NCBI RefSeq assembly: GCF_023898315.1 | Contig: NC_064615.1 | Coordinates: 8,504,501-8,568,500, forward strand | DNA: 64,000 nt | Direction: 5' to 3' | DNA from: Schistocerca nitens | Lineage: Eukaryota; Arthropoda; Insecta; Orthoptera; Acrididae | Shown: positions 29,436-41,149 of the stretch, piece after piece | Numbering within the stretch: the first letter of the stretch is position 1 | Layout: each line of letters starts with the position of its first letter | Translations under genes and position numbers: made by a program | The notes under the pieces: generated by a model | Seen by the model: only the letters and a program-made list of their open reading frames with translations | Database searches by the model: none | What the model was told of the DNA's origin: nothing

Positions 29436-32315
29436 TTCAATATATAATACAGTTCAAAGTACTAGTGGTTAGTAGAGCATAGATGTAGATGTTGACAAGT
29501 ACTCTTAAATGATTTCACTCTTCTGTTTATTTTTTGTTCTGTAGTCAAGAGGTCGAAAGCTAAAAAAGAATGAATCAAAATGTGTGCATTTGTTTTTCTG
29601 TACAAATCACTCTCTTGCTGTGCCCTAAATGTAGAAGATCGCAATGTGGCTTTACTATTTGTTTACAGTTTTCTTTTAAACGTGTTGACGATACATTGCT
29701 TTAATACTATTAATAATTTCAGAATTGGTTTCGAACTTTTCTGCCAACCAGATTATTTGCGTTTGAGGTAAACAGAACACTGTCGTCTCTAAAACGAAGG
29801 TTATTCAAATATGTTGGACAAGCACACATTACTTCTAAATTTTCCTAGTTTAGCGATCTAGATTCTTCCTCTAGAGCTGCTGACAGAAGTTATTCTGAAA
29901 TAAAATGTCTTTGCCTAACTTCTCTCCCAGTTGTGAATTTCTCACTACTCTACTGAAGTTTCGAACATATAGGCTGAATGAGGACTTTGTTTTTCAAGCC
30001 CATTAGTTTATATTTTTTGCAAGTGGATCAAAAGTTTTTTCGGGGTTTGTAGCTTCCTGTGGTAATCATACTTTGTCTTGTTCTAGGCTTTCCTTCACTG
30101 CTTAAAAATAGCGTATTTTGTTATATGTTAGATATAAAGCTATCTGATCCTTTTCCTGGTTAAAATGTACAGTTTTTCTAGAAAAATATCCCTGGAGGAA
30201 TGACCAGTATTTCTGTGCGGGAGAATAATTTTACTGTACTTAAATTTTCTAAACATTCTTCCGGGCCAGCTCATAAGAGAAAGATCAGCACTGAGCGGGA
30301 GCGCCAGTCGGAATGTCATCAAGGTGTACTGCCAACGTAACAGAGTTCCTAATTTAGCAATTTAGAGCCTTCCTCCAGGACTGCTGAGAGAAGTTATTCT
30401 GAAATAAAATCCCTTTGTCTAACTTCTGGCCCGATTCCGGTTTTCTCACTATCCCACTGAGGCCTTCAATGTACCGTTGTAGGTTGGAAACATAGATTGG
30501 AAATGCCAACTAGAAGAAGGGACGGATGGGTGTGTTAGCAATGACTTACATGGTCGCAGAGGAAGCCGTAGAGAGCAAAACTGTAGGGGAAGACAAAGAT
30601 TGGTATGTATCCAACAAATAATTGAGGACGTTGTGAGCAGATGTTGTGGAGAGATGGAGGGGTTGACGCAGGAAACGAAGTTGTGACTGGGCATATCAAA
30701 CGAGTCAGAAGACTGTTACACGTCCTCACTCACTCCCACTCAGTCTCCCCCCCCCCTCCACACAAATAGCTGTTGATCCTCAGTTATGTGTCATAAACGC
30801 GAACAATAGTTGAATGTGACATCCTTTAGTCAAACACCGTTATGTCCGTTATGTAAATTATTTGTGTTTCAGTGTAGTGTACTCGCTATAGGAACTACAA
30901 CAATAGTACTTTCTAGAACAACCGAAGCAATTTAGAGCCTCTTTTATCGTCCTTGGGGTAATCTGTTTATATGTGACAGGACCAACACACTTGCATGTAG
31001 TCGTTAATGGAAATGAACATAAAACAGCGATGGCGGGTTTCAGAGCTTGAAGTATATTGCGTATGTTCAATAAATAAACGATTTGTGACTGGTGGTGGTG
31101 GTTTATTCCGTACGTTACACAGATAATACAATCATTACTTTATTGTTAATTATATTGGACAGATGTAAATAATGTTAACATATCTGTAGTGTAATGACGT
31201 TTATTGCTGTTCTTTCACGAGGAGCCTTTCTCCTACGATTTTTACATAGAGAGGACTGCACAATTTAATGGTTGAATTTTTTCGTTTAAACAGTGGCTAG
31301 ATATTTGTGTGTGTATGTACCACGAAATATCTGCGTGCAGAGAACTATGTGTAACCGATTATGATTTACAGTCTAACTTTATTGAGCAAGACTCTGGCAG
31401 TATTAGGAAAGAATCGTCTTCGTTGTAAAGAGTACTGTGCTCAAGGAATTGCGACGCCAAAATATTTCTGTATTCCTCCTTATGCGGCGCTGTGAGGTAA
31501 TAGGCTTCTGCAGCCAATGACACTTATGATATAGAAATAGACAGCGTTTTTATCTTGGAACTCGTAGCTCGCAGTCTATGCAAATCAGGTACTAAATTCC
31601 TGAATAGTCGTAACCCGTGAAAGAAGACTGCAAGGAAGCTGCACGTTAATAGCCGGTAAACAGCGCTTGATAGTTTGTGTCGATAGTTTGTGTCGGTGGC
31701 TGTGTGCAAAATCAGGAGTGGTAATGTCAGAGGTCACCTGCTGTGCCACATTGTCTAATTAGTCCGATGCGTCTTCCCAGCTAAGAATGTTGGAAATTAT
31801 TTGACATTATAGAATTGCTATGAAAGTTACTGACGTGGCCCCTGTCACCATTTGGGGACTGGGAAAAAAATTTTTGAAATATATTCCCACTGCTCTTGAA
31901 ATGACGGATCAAATATTTCGTCATTCACTATTTACCCTGGTTGTAAATTTTTCTGTCCGCGTGAAAGAAATTTTGTCACACCATCCACACTGGAAGCAGG
32001 AGTTGTACAATCTACTATTCTAAGCTATTTTAACGGTAAAAATAATCAAACTATAACGAACAGTTCCAGTGCTCCTCAAGGAGGCCATTAGATACAGGTC
32101 CGTAATGACGCCTAGGGAACAAAATACGAGATTGTGGGATATCACAGAAGGTTTGAGATTTGATTGGAGGCTTCCTAAGAGATAAAACTCAGCACAACAT
32201 TCTTAACAGGGTGAAATTGTCGTATGTGAAAGCAGCTATCGCGGCGCCCTCGAAGGCATCCCGAGACAGTTAGTGGATGAAACTGCTGTAAATAAGGAAC
32301 TCGCAACGCAAGAAT
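29436..32315. other. Unassigned 2.9 kb with a pair of direct repeats
   Basis: No gene recognised. Sequence at about 29848-29965 recurs directly at about 30351-30468 (shared GAAGTTATTCTGAAATAAAAT and TTTCTCACTA), roughly 80% alike. At 30500-30690 the plus strand weakly resembles the C-terminus of an RTE-like polyprotein (GRQRLVCIQQIIEDV), too decayed to call. The rest is AT-rich with short frames; a GGT run lies near 31091. Confidence 0.45.
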
Positions 32316-32485
32316 TACACTGGCGGAAAAAAAACTGCAACACCAAGGAGTTGTGCGACATAAACGAAAGTTGGTAGTCGTTTTTCTTATATCTGAAAAA
32401 AGACGTCTATTCAATTTTTGCTCCAGTCGTTTAAGAGTGGCGGTAGTAGTGCCACTATGAGGAAGCAAATTAGGTTCGCTTTAAA

Positions 32486-33145
32486 TCTACATCTACATCT
32501 ACATTTATACTCCGCAAGCCACCCAACGGTGTGTGGCGGAGGGCACTTTACGTGCCACTGTCATTACCTCCCTTTCCTGTTCCAGTCGCGTATGGTTCGC
32601 GGGAAGAACGACTGCCGGAAAGCCTCCGTGCGCGCTCGAATCTCTCTAATTTTACATTCGTGATGTCCTCGGGAGGTATAAGTAGGGGGAATCAATATAT
32701 TCGATACCTCATCCAGAAACGCACCCTCTCGAAACCTGGCGAGCAAGCTACACCGGGAAGCAGAGCGCCTCTCTTGCAGAGTCTCCCACTTGAGTTTGCT
32801 AAACATCTCCGTAACGCTATCGCGCTTACCTAATAACCCTGTGACGAAACGCGCCGCTCTTCTTTGGATCTTCTCTATCTCCTCTGTCAACTCGACCTGG
32901 TACGGATCCCACACTGATCGGCAATACTAGTACAGGTCGAACGAGTGTTTTGTAGCCACCTCCTTTGTTGATGGACTACATTTTCTAAGGACTCTCCCAA
33001 TGAATCTCAACCTGGCACCCGCCTCACCAGCAGTTAATTTTATATGATGATTCCACTTCAAATCGTTTCGTACGCATACTCCCAGGTATTTTACTAAAGT
33101 AACTGCTACCAGTGTTTGTTCCGCTATCATATAATCATGCAATAC
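32486..33145 (-). mobile_element. LINE subfamily A fragment, minus strand
   Basis: The GATGTA-type tail is at 32486, then on the minus strand FFPRTIRDWNRKGR, TYTSRGHHECKIREIRART, AARFVTGLLGKRDSVTEM, VWDPYQVELTEEIEKIQ and KYLGVCVRNDLKWNHHIKL. It is truncated before the catalytic core. Close to the 16-kb copy in sequence. Confidence 0.85.
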
Positions 33146-33195
33146 ACACTATAACGGTCTGAGCGGTAGGTAATTTTGAGATTGGACGTGTTGAC

Positions 33196-34130
33196 TTGAT
33201 GCCAGTGAAGAATGCCTTTAAGGTGACAAAGGCACCGTGTCAACACCTCACTGAATTTGAACAAGGTCGTATAATGGGGCTAAGAGAATGTAGCCAGAGT
33301 ATAAGATGGCTGGCAGCGCAGGTCACGAGGATGTTCTGTCGCAACAAAACCGTCAAGTGGCAATACCGAAAAGGAAGATCGACATGTTTGGCGTTGGCTC
33401 TGTCGCATCATATTGCACCTGCAGCAGGAATCTGAACAGAAGCTGGCACTGCAGTGACACGACGAAACGTTACTTATCAGTTACTTAAAGGACACGTCCG
33501 AGCTAAGAGCCCTGTAGCGTGCATCCCACAGACCTCAAACCATCGACATTTGCGACTTCAATGGTGTCCAGCGAGATTTCATTACAGGTTACAGTGTTGT
33601 TTTCTGGTGGAAGCTGGTTCTACCTCGGTGCCGGTGATGGCCGTGTGTTGGTTAGGGGGAGGCCAGTTGAGGCCCGCAACCTACCTGTCTGCGTGCTGGA
33701 CACAGTGGACCTACACCTGGAGTTATGGACTGGAGTGCGGTTTCGTACTACAGCGGGATCACTCTCGTGGTTATACCAAGCACCCTGACTACAAATTTGT
33801 TCGTCAGGCTGGTGGTTCTACGTCTACTGTTGCGTTTCATGAACAACATTGCAAGAGGTGTTTTCCAACAGGATAACGCTTGACCTATACCAGTGTTGTA
33901 ACGCAACATGGCCTCCAGAGTGTCGGCATCTCCTCTTGCCTTGCTCCATCACCAGACCTCTCTCCAATCGAGCACATATGGGATGTCATCAGACGACACC
34001 CCCAGGGTCATCCACAAACAGCATTAACTGTCCAGGTGTAATAGGCGTGGAACTTAATCCCACAAACTGACATTCGGTACCTGTGCAACACGATGTATAC
34101 CCGTCTGCATTCTTGTATTCTGCGTTCTGA
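33196..34130 (+). pseudogene. Tc1-like transposase pseudogene
   Basis: The N-terminus has CQHLTEFEQGRIMGLRE (helix-turn-helix). Around 33600-33660 a frame reads GSTSVPVMAV where SDESRF-LG-DGRV is expected, so the first Asp is lost in the present frame. HEQHCKRCFPTG is at the second-Asp region, and SPDLSPIEHIWDVIRRHP near 33950 keeps the catalytic Glu. At least three frame changes. It ends near ILRSDGYAGY. Confidence 0.75.
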
Positions 34131-34135
34131 CGGGT

Positions 34136-34302
34136 ACGCTGGTTATTCAAATGGCTCTGAGCACTATGGGACTCAACATCTTAGGTCATCAGTCCCCTAG
34201 AACTTAGAACTACGTAAACCTAAACCTAACTAACCTAAGGACATCACACACACCCATGCCCGAGGCAGGATTCGAACCTGCGACCGTAGCACGCTGGTTA
34301 TT
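34136..34302 (-). mobile_element. tRNA-derived SINE, head A, truncated in the head; 12-bp target duplication
   Basis: ACGCTGGTTATT occurs at 34136-34147 and 34291-34302. The insert contains the tail (with a small CTAAAC duplication) and the B box GGTTCGAATCC, and ends at GCGACCGTAGC, so the A box is absent. It lies inside the Tc1-like element. Confidence 0.92.
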
Positions 34303-34470
34303 AATGTACCACCGTTTCACATTTGCAATGACTTATCTCGCACTTAGCATTAACCGATGGTCTTGCAATGTTGATCACTGTAATGTGTTACCCAGAGAAA
34401 TACACTCCCTAAATTTCCTTACTCGACATTAAATATTTTTGATGTTACGATTTTTCCTTCCGTCAGTGTG

Positions 34471-35051
34471 CATTGCGAAATAGTGTAGAAATTCGGTGCT
34501 TGGTGTCAAGGAACAAGTTAATTATCGGAAAGGTCAATTAGCATCCAGCTTTGACTGAGAATTGTGAGTAATGAAATTTCCCCAGTACAGATTACCAAGC
34601 CATAGAGAGGTAATGAGGTGATCGGGCTGCCACTTCAAGTCTTCTGACGTGCAGCTTCCTGTGGCTGTTGTTGCTCCCAGCCTTGGTGCTTTCATTTACA
34701 TTAATTCGCCCTTCAACCTGTCCCGATAACGGCACTCTATAAGCAATGATGAGCCAAAAATTATAGCCAATAGCCATGGCGCCACTGAATGCCTCCTAAC
34801 GTTGTGAACAAATGTAAATTTACAGAGTACTTTAGCTGTCCTTACCAATGTCGTTTTATGTAACCCGCAATGTTATAGGTGGCCTCCATAAAACACGCGC
34901 GAGGTGTTTATACTCTCTCGCTCGCTACTCGTGAACTTTAAGTTCTACAGAAAAAGTCGACAGGTTCTTTTCGTAGGAAACCTAATGTGGCTGAATTTTG
35001 TACTGGGATGCGTTTTCGCTAGAGACCGTGGTTTTCGAGTTATTCAAGAAG
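34471..35051. other. Unassigned
   Basis: No gene or repeat recognised. Confidence 0.5.
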
Positions 35052-35130
35052 AAAATACAAGAGGGGGGGGGGGAAAGGGGTGTTAGTGTTTAAAATACAA
35101 GAGGAGGGGGGGAAGGGGTGTTAGTGTTTA
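35052..35130 (+). repeat. G-rich 39-bp tandem duplication
   Basis: Two units of AATACAAGAGG, a long G run, AAGGGGTG and TTAGTGTTTA. The first unit has a 12-G run. The second unit leads directly into a SINE tail. Confidence 0.7.
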
Positions 35131-35256
35131 ACGTCCTGTCGACAACGAGGTCATTAGAGACGGAGTACAAGCTCGGATTAGGGAAGTACGGGAAAGGTGA
35201 TTGGCCGTTTCCTTTCAAAGGAATCATCCCGCCATTTGCCTAAAGCCACTTATGTT
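35131..35256 (-). mobile_element. Truncated AACC-type SINE body
   Basis: On the minus strand: GGCGGGATGATTCCTTTGAA, CGGCCAATCACC and GTACTTCCCTAATCCGAG, then TAATGACCTCGTTGTCGAC. This matches the body of the 2.6-kb SINE with substitutions. The tRNA head is missing. Confidence 0.65.
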
Positions 35257-35780
35257 GCTCATGGCACTCTCTTATAACACTGTACAAATATTTGCGACTG
35301 CAAGAATTGTTTCCCGTATTCAACCGTTTTTGGTCTTCAATGACTGACCTTGTCACGCCACCGCCTTAGTCGGGCACTTAAAAATCGTAAAGTAGGCGTT
35401 TGTTTAAATTTTACCTAACAATTTGTGAATTTGAACAGCATAAAATAAATAATTACCTAGTTGAATTTGTGAGGCTTTCTGACTAAGAAACTACTGTGCT
35501 TTTAAGGATTAAGTCTGGATCGAAATGTCAACGTAATTAGTTTTGGTGTATCGCTTACAAAAGCTGTTTATCCAGTCGGACTAATTCTTAGTGGGTAGCG
35601 AGCGAAAGAATATGAAAATCTCAAGCGTGGTTTATGGAGGCCAGCTACAGCATTGCAGGCTGCACGAAACAACATCGATAAGGACAGCTGGATCACTATG
35701 CATAAGCGGAGTATATCCTGAGAGGCGGGGAATAATATTAGTGACGATAAGAGCCGCAAGTGAGAAAATAAACTGACATA
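35257..35780. other. Unassigned
   Basis: No gene recognised; may include 5' non-coding sequence of the following Tc1-like relic. Confidence 0.4.
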
Positions 35781-35990
35781 AGTGACTTTGATAAGGGACA
35801 GATTGTTTTGGCCCGACACTTGGGAACGAAGATCTGGGAAATGTGCACTGATTGGCTGTTTACATGTTACTGTCGTGAGCACGTATGCACAGTGTCTGAA
35901 GGACAGTGAAACGTGAGTTGGCCATAAAGTGATAGTTCACGCCTCATCGAAGAATTTCGGGGTCACAGGCTCGTCTGCTTGTAAAACGGG
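35781..35990 (+). pseudogene. Tc1-like transposase N-terminal relic
   Basis: SDFDKGQIVLARHLGTKIWE at about 35782-35840 matches the start of the Tc1 helix-turn-helix (usual pattern FDRGQIV-AR-LG-SI). Then a broken REHVCTVSEGQ and SRLIEEFRGHRLVCL. The DDE domain is missing. Confidence 0.5.
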
Positions 35991-36019
35991 ATTGCCGGCC
36001 CTCCGTGCCAGATCACACG

Positions 36020-36195
36020 AAAGAATACAAAGCTTTAAACGTGTTCGCAAGATACGGACAACCAACAGCTGTAGAATGGAATGATGACATTGAAAATCTA
36101 TGCTGGACCGGGAGTTGCACCCGGTTTTCCGACTTACCGCGATCGGTCGCCTTACCATTTGGCTATCCGTGCACGACCCATGGCCAGATTTCCAT
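36020..36195 (-). mobile_element. tRNA-like SINE, minus strand
   Basis: The minus strand reads GTGCACGGATAGCCAAATGG (A-box region TAGCCAAATGG), TAAGGCGACCGATCGCGG and CCGGGTGCAACTCCCGGTCC (degraded B box), followed by ATTTTCAATGTCATCATTCC. A tRNA-like head with an unrelated short tail; a single copy in this window. Confidence 0.55.
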
Positions 36196-38940
36196 ACGTC
36201 GCCAAACCATGCAAAACTAATGTTTATATTCTCTATTTTTACTTCTTTATCGGTATATTTTGCTGGTGTTTATGTTTTTTCCTCTAAACGTCATTAAATT
36301 GAACGAGAACATTCCTAGGATTATTATTAATCCCATCAATGTTCTGACTTACAGTCGACAACGTGTACTCGTACATCCATTATGTATATTCCAGCACAGG
36401 TTAGACATTTTACTAGGAAGTCACTTGCACCTTGTCGGTGGAAAAATACGATATTGCAGGGCCTCTGTTGTTCTGAATATGATGCAGAGTTCTTTTAGAC
36501 ATGCAGGCGATCGTATATTGAAGAAAGTGAGGTCAGTGGCCGACGACACCAACGTGCTTCGACGTTGACAGACGGATGTTATTAATCGCGATACCATTGG
36601 GCATGGAACCATCGAGAATGGATCGTGTGTATCGTCTGGTGCAGATATGGTTCTTTACCTGTCGTCAAGTCCAAAGTGACTGTGGATAGAAATTGGAAAT
36701 GTACTGCGTTTCATTGTTTCCCTAACAGTCACGAATCTGCGCTCACCTTCTAACGTTGTGTCCCTAGACAGTGGAGACATCCGTCTTCTTCACTTACTAC
36801 AGGTGTTTCATCGCCAGAACTGACGGCATAATTAAAGAAAAAGAAATCGTGGGGAAGCTGCGCATCACTAATCGTTATAAATCGAAATTAATCACGAATG
36901 TGTTGAAAAATAAGACGCAATTGCAAAGTATTCCTCTAACTGTGTTCTATCGACTCTGCTCACAATTCCGGGTGACTTTGCAGACTGCCATCCAGCTGTA
37001 AGCCAAGTAATAATACAGAAGGTACATCAAGATACACAATGTAAACGAAACAGGAATACGTCGAATCCCAAGAGAGAGCGAGAACTGCTTAACCGGCATG
37101 AATCAAGAAAACGGATATCCATGAGTTCCAAAGTACGATGGCAAAGACAGGGGCAGTACGATACAGCTATTGCATCGTTCTCGATGAAGTCGCGATGCCG
37201 AATGTTCGTGGTGCGAACGTTATGTTATCACGGTAGCAACCATTGCAACTGTAGCTCTGCAGAATTACAGGAAAATTGGGCTACCAGTGAGGCAGTACTA
37301 GCAACAAGGGTGGGTTAGGGCACACTAGGAATCGACTATTCCCTTCTGTGCTCCGTTAACAGTTCTGTCTCGATATGCAACTCTTCATTCTCCGCTTTGA
37401 CCGTAGCTACCTGATGCAGCAAATGCTGAACCACTTACTGGTTTGACACTTTCGCACCGGTAGGCAATTTGCTTAACTGTTGCTACCGCAATACGTACTA
37501 AATACTCAAGCGGAAAAGAAAGAAAAGGAGAAGGCTAAAGACGGCATTTACTTGTATTCGTGTTCTGAATACGTCCACTGCTGAATCACTGTCATTGTTG
37601 CCCTCCACTGGTCAATCACTTCAACCTCCAACATCCCACTTCTGGCACCATGTAACGGAGTGTGCGAGTGCCCCTCTACTGGATGTGAGTGGAGAGGCTG
37701 ATGCTGATAGCAATCATGAACGAATTTAGTGTTAGTGTATCTGTAGCAGCCACTTCGTGCCTCGGACCATGATGCAGCAGGCCTCAGACAGTGGTTGAAG
37801 GTTCGCAGCCTGGCTGTGAAGATGGCAGCTACTTCAGGAGGACGTCGTCGATATCGTGACTGAGACTGACACACGGATTGTGCTGAAGTATAGCTTTGTT
37901 GTGGTATGATATGCCCTGGAATTTATGTACGGAGATTCTGAGCTTGTCAAAGCAGAAGTCAAGCTCTGATGCATATTTTCAGTTCCATCGAACTCCCTTG
38001 CTAAAGTGGAAGACGAGTATTGCTGCATTGTTCAGGGTCATTGATACACTCTGCATGCCAGTCATTTCCCAGAGAACTGGGGCGCAGTCGAAGAAGAAAT
38101 GATGCTTGGCTAGTTGCAGCTAACATACTGAGTCCTGGCTTTTACTGGTGCCAGAACTGGTAGAACTGATAGAAGGTAAGCAGAAAAGAAGCAGGAGCCA
38201 TGCACTGTTCATCACAGAAGAAAGGGAATGTAGTAAATGATGGTTACATACATAATACGCTGACTTACAGAGATAACATGTAAATGTAAAACATGGTATA
38301 TCAGAACATAGCAGCTTTCTTTTAATCTGCAAGTGATGGCTACTCGCATATGCTGGATACGCCAGTATTTCAGCTCTAAGGACAACTGTAAGTGTGGCTA
38401 CAACAATGCCAATTTAGCTCATCATCAGAGAAGAAATATCGCTAACCATTTTTTCTCAAATTGCATGAATTAACTACTGGCGATGTCCAACATTTTTCAC
38501 ACTTGAATTAGAAGCAGCGTGGTATTTGCTTGAAAATCACTACATGTTGACCTGTACCCAAGAGAAACGCCTTACATACTTATCCAGCAGTACAACATGC
38601 TGCTGACCATATCAGACCTCAACAGAGGTTATTACACTGGATACATTGTCAGGTAGGAAATGTTAACCTTCTTCGAATGGATTCTTGGAATAGTGCTCAA
38701 ATCTGACTGGGCTCTTCTTGAATTTATAAATACTGGTCAATGCTTTTTGTCTGCTCTATAGCTACCACTAATTTTCGGCCCTGTATATTCTAGTGACATG
38801 GCATTGGTAGGCAAGCGATATCAACCATCAGCAAATTCTCACGATTATCAGCTGGGGCGACTCTTAACTACTGAAAAAACTGTCCGTAACCGCTGGTACT
38901 CAGAAACTCAATTACAATCTCTTTCATTCCTTACAAGAAT
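36196..38940. other. Unassigned 2.7 kb
   Basis: The longest frame (minus strand 37548-37874, 108 codons) has no recognisable domain. I found no inverted ends, target duplications or RNA motifs. Confidence 0.5.
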
Positions 38941-38962
38941 GTGTGGATGCTCTCACATCTCA

Positions 38963-39185
38963 TTCCGAGTCAACCAAAGGTTGTGGGGCGAGACCAAACA
39001 GCGAGGTAATCGGTCCCATCGGATTAGGGGAGGAAGTTTGCCGTGCCCTATCAAAGTAACCATCCAAGCATTTGCCTCAAGAGATTTAAGGAAATCACAG
39101 AAAACCTAAATCAAGATGGGTGGATCTGAACTGTCATCCTACCGAATGTGGGTCCAGTTTGCTAACCACTGTGCCAAAGACTTAA
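38963..39185 (-). mobile_element. AACC-family SINE, diverged, minus strand
   Basis: The minus strand reads GGCACAGTGGTTAGCAAACT and GACAGTTCAGATCC (decayed B box), then TTTAGGTTTTCTGTGATTTC and AGGGCACGGCAAACTTCC, ending near AACCTTTGGTTGACTCG. About 75-80% like the 2.6-kb copy by eye. Confidence 0.75.
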
Positions 39186-40109
39186 CTTCGACATATAGCT
39201 TTGTTTTACAGTTCGGCATAATCATTTTATTGGCTCATGTTGGTTAATTGTGCATTTTTAATTGTCACTGTTACACCAACAACTGACTGGAATCCAGAAT
39301 CTGTGGCCAGATGGATCAGCTTGCTGCCTGCTTAATGCTGGTGTGTGGGGCCGAAAAGCGCTGGGTCAGCGTGGCGAAAGCCTCCACTCCGGGCATATAG
39401 AAAGCGTGGATACCACACGCTGGGTCCTAACGCTTGCTGGTTGGGCCCCGTATGTGCTGAGCAACGGTGCCTTGTCATAAGAGCACCGGGGCGAACCCGT
39501 ATAAATAATGGCCTCTACAGCCATGCAGTATTTGTTGTCGACTGCTGCTTGCACTGGGAACGGTTCCACTCCAGCTATGTGGGCCATCCAGTCCCATCTA
39601 CAACTGGTTTCTACCTCCTCTACGTGCTGGCCAGTGGGCGGCACCTAGGCCAGATGCTGCTTGGGCCTGAACTGCTGCCTTCCAGCTTGGGCCTACTGCT
39701 GGCTAACATCATTCGACTCTTGGGCAGCTCCTAGCGATCAAAGGCTCAAAGTCTGCACATGCTTGCCTTCTGCACGCGATCCATTGCGGCTGGTTGCTGT
39801 ATTTACGCCGGATGGCATGACCGTCCCACATCAGATTTTGCTACAAAAACAGAAATTCGACAATACATCAAATATGTTTTCGATGGTGCTTTTCATCTCA
39901 GCCTTTATACGATTATGAAGTCACATGGGTGCAATATATGTATGTATGTCACGGCTAGAAATAAAGGGTGAATCACGTATCATTTGCACCGCAAATATTG
40001 CGGAAATAGAAAATGCTATTGAAGTGGAGTTGACACAAAATGAATTGTTAGTCAGATTGTAATAATACTTAGAAAGCGTATTTTTTTGTGCAAGCATACA
40101 CTTTTTAAA
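39186..40109. other. Unassigned, with a GC-rich block and a TATA-like box
   Basis: The region 39290-39790 is markedly more GC-rich than its surroundings, contains CCGTATAAATAATGG at about 39499 and has several overlapping frames without domains. It could be an LTR or promoter-bearing repeat end, but only one copy is present and no duplication was found. Confidence 0.35.
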
Positions 40110-40955
40110 TACAGTCATGCTCATAAATTGAGGATAATGCTGATACATGGTGAAACAACTCTCTGGTGGGCGGTTTGTAGGTTTAAATCACCTCAGGGTA
40201 TGACCACGTGGTGCGTTTGATCGGCGGTCTTCGCACGATGGCTCTGGCAGCAGTTCACTTATGCAGAGGTGCGTTGGTTCATGTCAGACTGCAGTGCAGC
40301 GAGTAAGTGTGCAGACGTTTCCAGACGTGCTAATAGTGACTGTGTGTTGAAAATGGCTCAAAGAACACATATTGATGACGTTATGAGGGGTAGAATACTA
40401 GGGCGACTGGAGGCTGGTCAAACACAGAAGGTCGTAGCACGGGCCCTCCGTGTGCCACAAAGTGTGATCTCAAGATTATGGCAACGATTACAGCAGACAG
40501 GAAACGTGTCCAGGCGCTAGAATACGGAACATCCACAGTGTACAACACCACAAGAAGACCGATACCTGAACATCAGTGCCCGCAGACGGCCACGGAGTAC
40601 TGCACGTAGCCTTGCTCAGGACTTTACCGCAGCCACTGGAACAGTTTTCTCCAGACGCACAGTCTACAGACGACTGAACAGACATGATTTATTCGCCCGG
40701 AGACCTGCAAGGTGCATTCCACTGACCCCTGGTGTGTCAAGAACACAGTACATTGTCATTGGAACAGTGGTCCCAGGTTATGTTCACGGACGAGTCCAGG
40801 TATAGTCTGAACAGTGATTCTCGCCGGATTTTCATCTGGAGTGAACCAGGAACCAGATAAGAAACCCCTTAATGTCCTTGAAAGGGACCTGTTTGCAGGT
40901 CGTGGTTTGACGGGTGAGGTGGGATTATGATTGGTGCACGTACACCCCTGCATGT
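40110..40955 (+). mobile_element. Tc1-like element, 5' part only
   Basis: It begins CAGTCATGCTCATAAATTGA at 40112 after TA, followed by a 240-bp leader. The frame starts MAQRTHIDDVMRGRILGRLE at 40353, with VVARALRVPQSVISRLWQRL for the helix-turn-helix. It is interrupted by a stop at 40518, then RRPRSTARSLAQDF and SRRTVYRRLN. Near 40930 GRTPLHV marks the middle of the DDE domain. A tRNA-like repeat follows at once and the 3' half of the element is missing. Confidence 0.75.
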
Positions 40956-41146
40956 GAAACTTCCTGGCATATTGAAATTGTTTGCCGGACCGAGACTCGA
41001 CCTCGGGACCTTTGCCTTTCGCGGGCAAGTGCTCTACCAACTGACGTACCCAAGCACGACTCACGTCCCGTCCTCACAGCTTTACTTCTGCCAGTACCTC
41101 GCCTCCTACCTTCCAAACTTTACAGAAGCTCTCCTGCGAACCTTCG
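40956..41146 (-). mobile_element. tRNA-like repeat (GAAACTTCCTGGC family)
   Basis: The minus strand contains ACGTCAGTTGGTAGAGCACT then TGCCCGCGAAAGGCAAAGGT and CGAGGTCGAGTCTCGG. This is a tRNA-like cloverleaf with a nearly intact A box and a B box missing one T. It is flanked by GTAAAGCTGTGAGGACGGGA on the 5' side and TGCCAGGAAGTTTC at the 3' end. A pol III-derived repeat; it sits at the break of the Tc1-like element. Confidence 0.6.
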
Positions 41147-41149
41147 TGA

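Larger units (their letters stand above)
32316..34470 (+). mobile_element. Tc1-like element, second copy of the 25.2-29.4 kb family, with LINE and SINE inside
   Basis: It begins CACTGGCGGAAAAAAAACTG at 32318 after TA and ends as the complement of CACTGACGGAAGGAAAAATC at 34468; the right flank is TG, probably a mutated TA. The insert at 32486-33145 is a LINE and that at 34148-34290 a SINE. The joined flanks (TTCGCTTTAAAT to ACACACTATAACGG) match the uninterrupted 5' region of the 29.3-kb copy. The remaining element is about 1.35 kb. Confidence 0.85.

Noticed and set aside
38120..38332. 70-codon minus frame with Cys-rich start
   Set aside because: Short, no domain, no conserved neighbours; indistinguishable from chance.
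39262..39734. Overlapping frames in a GC-rich block, one of 129 codons
   Set aside because: No recognisable domain or similarity; high GC alone makes open frames likely. Left as unassigned.
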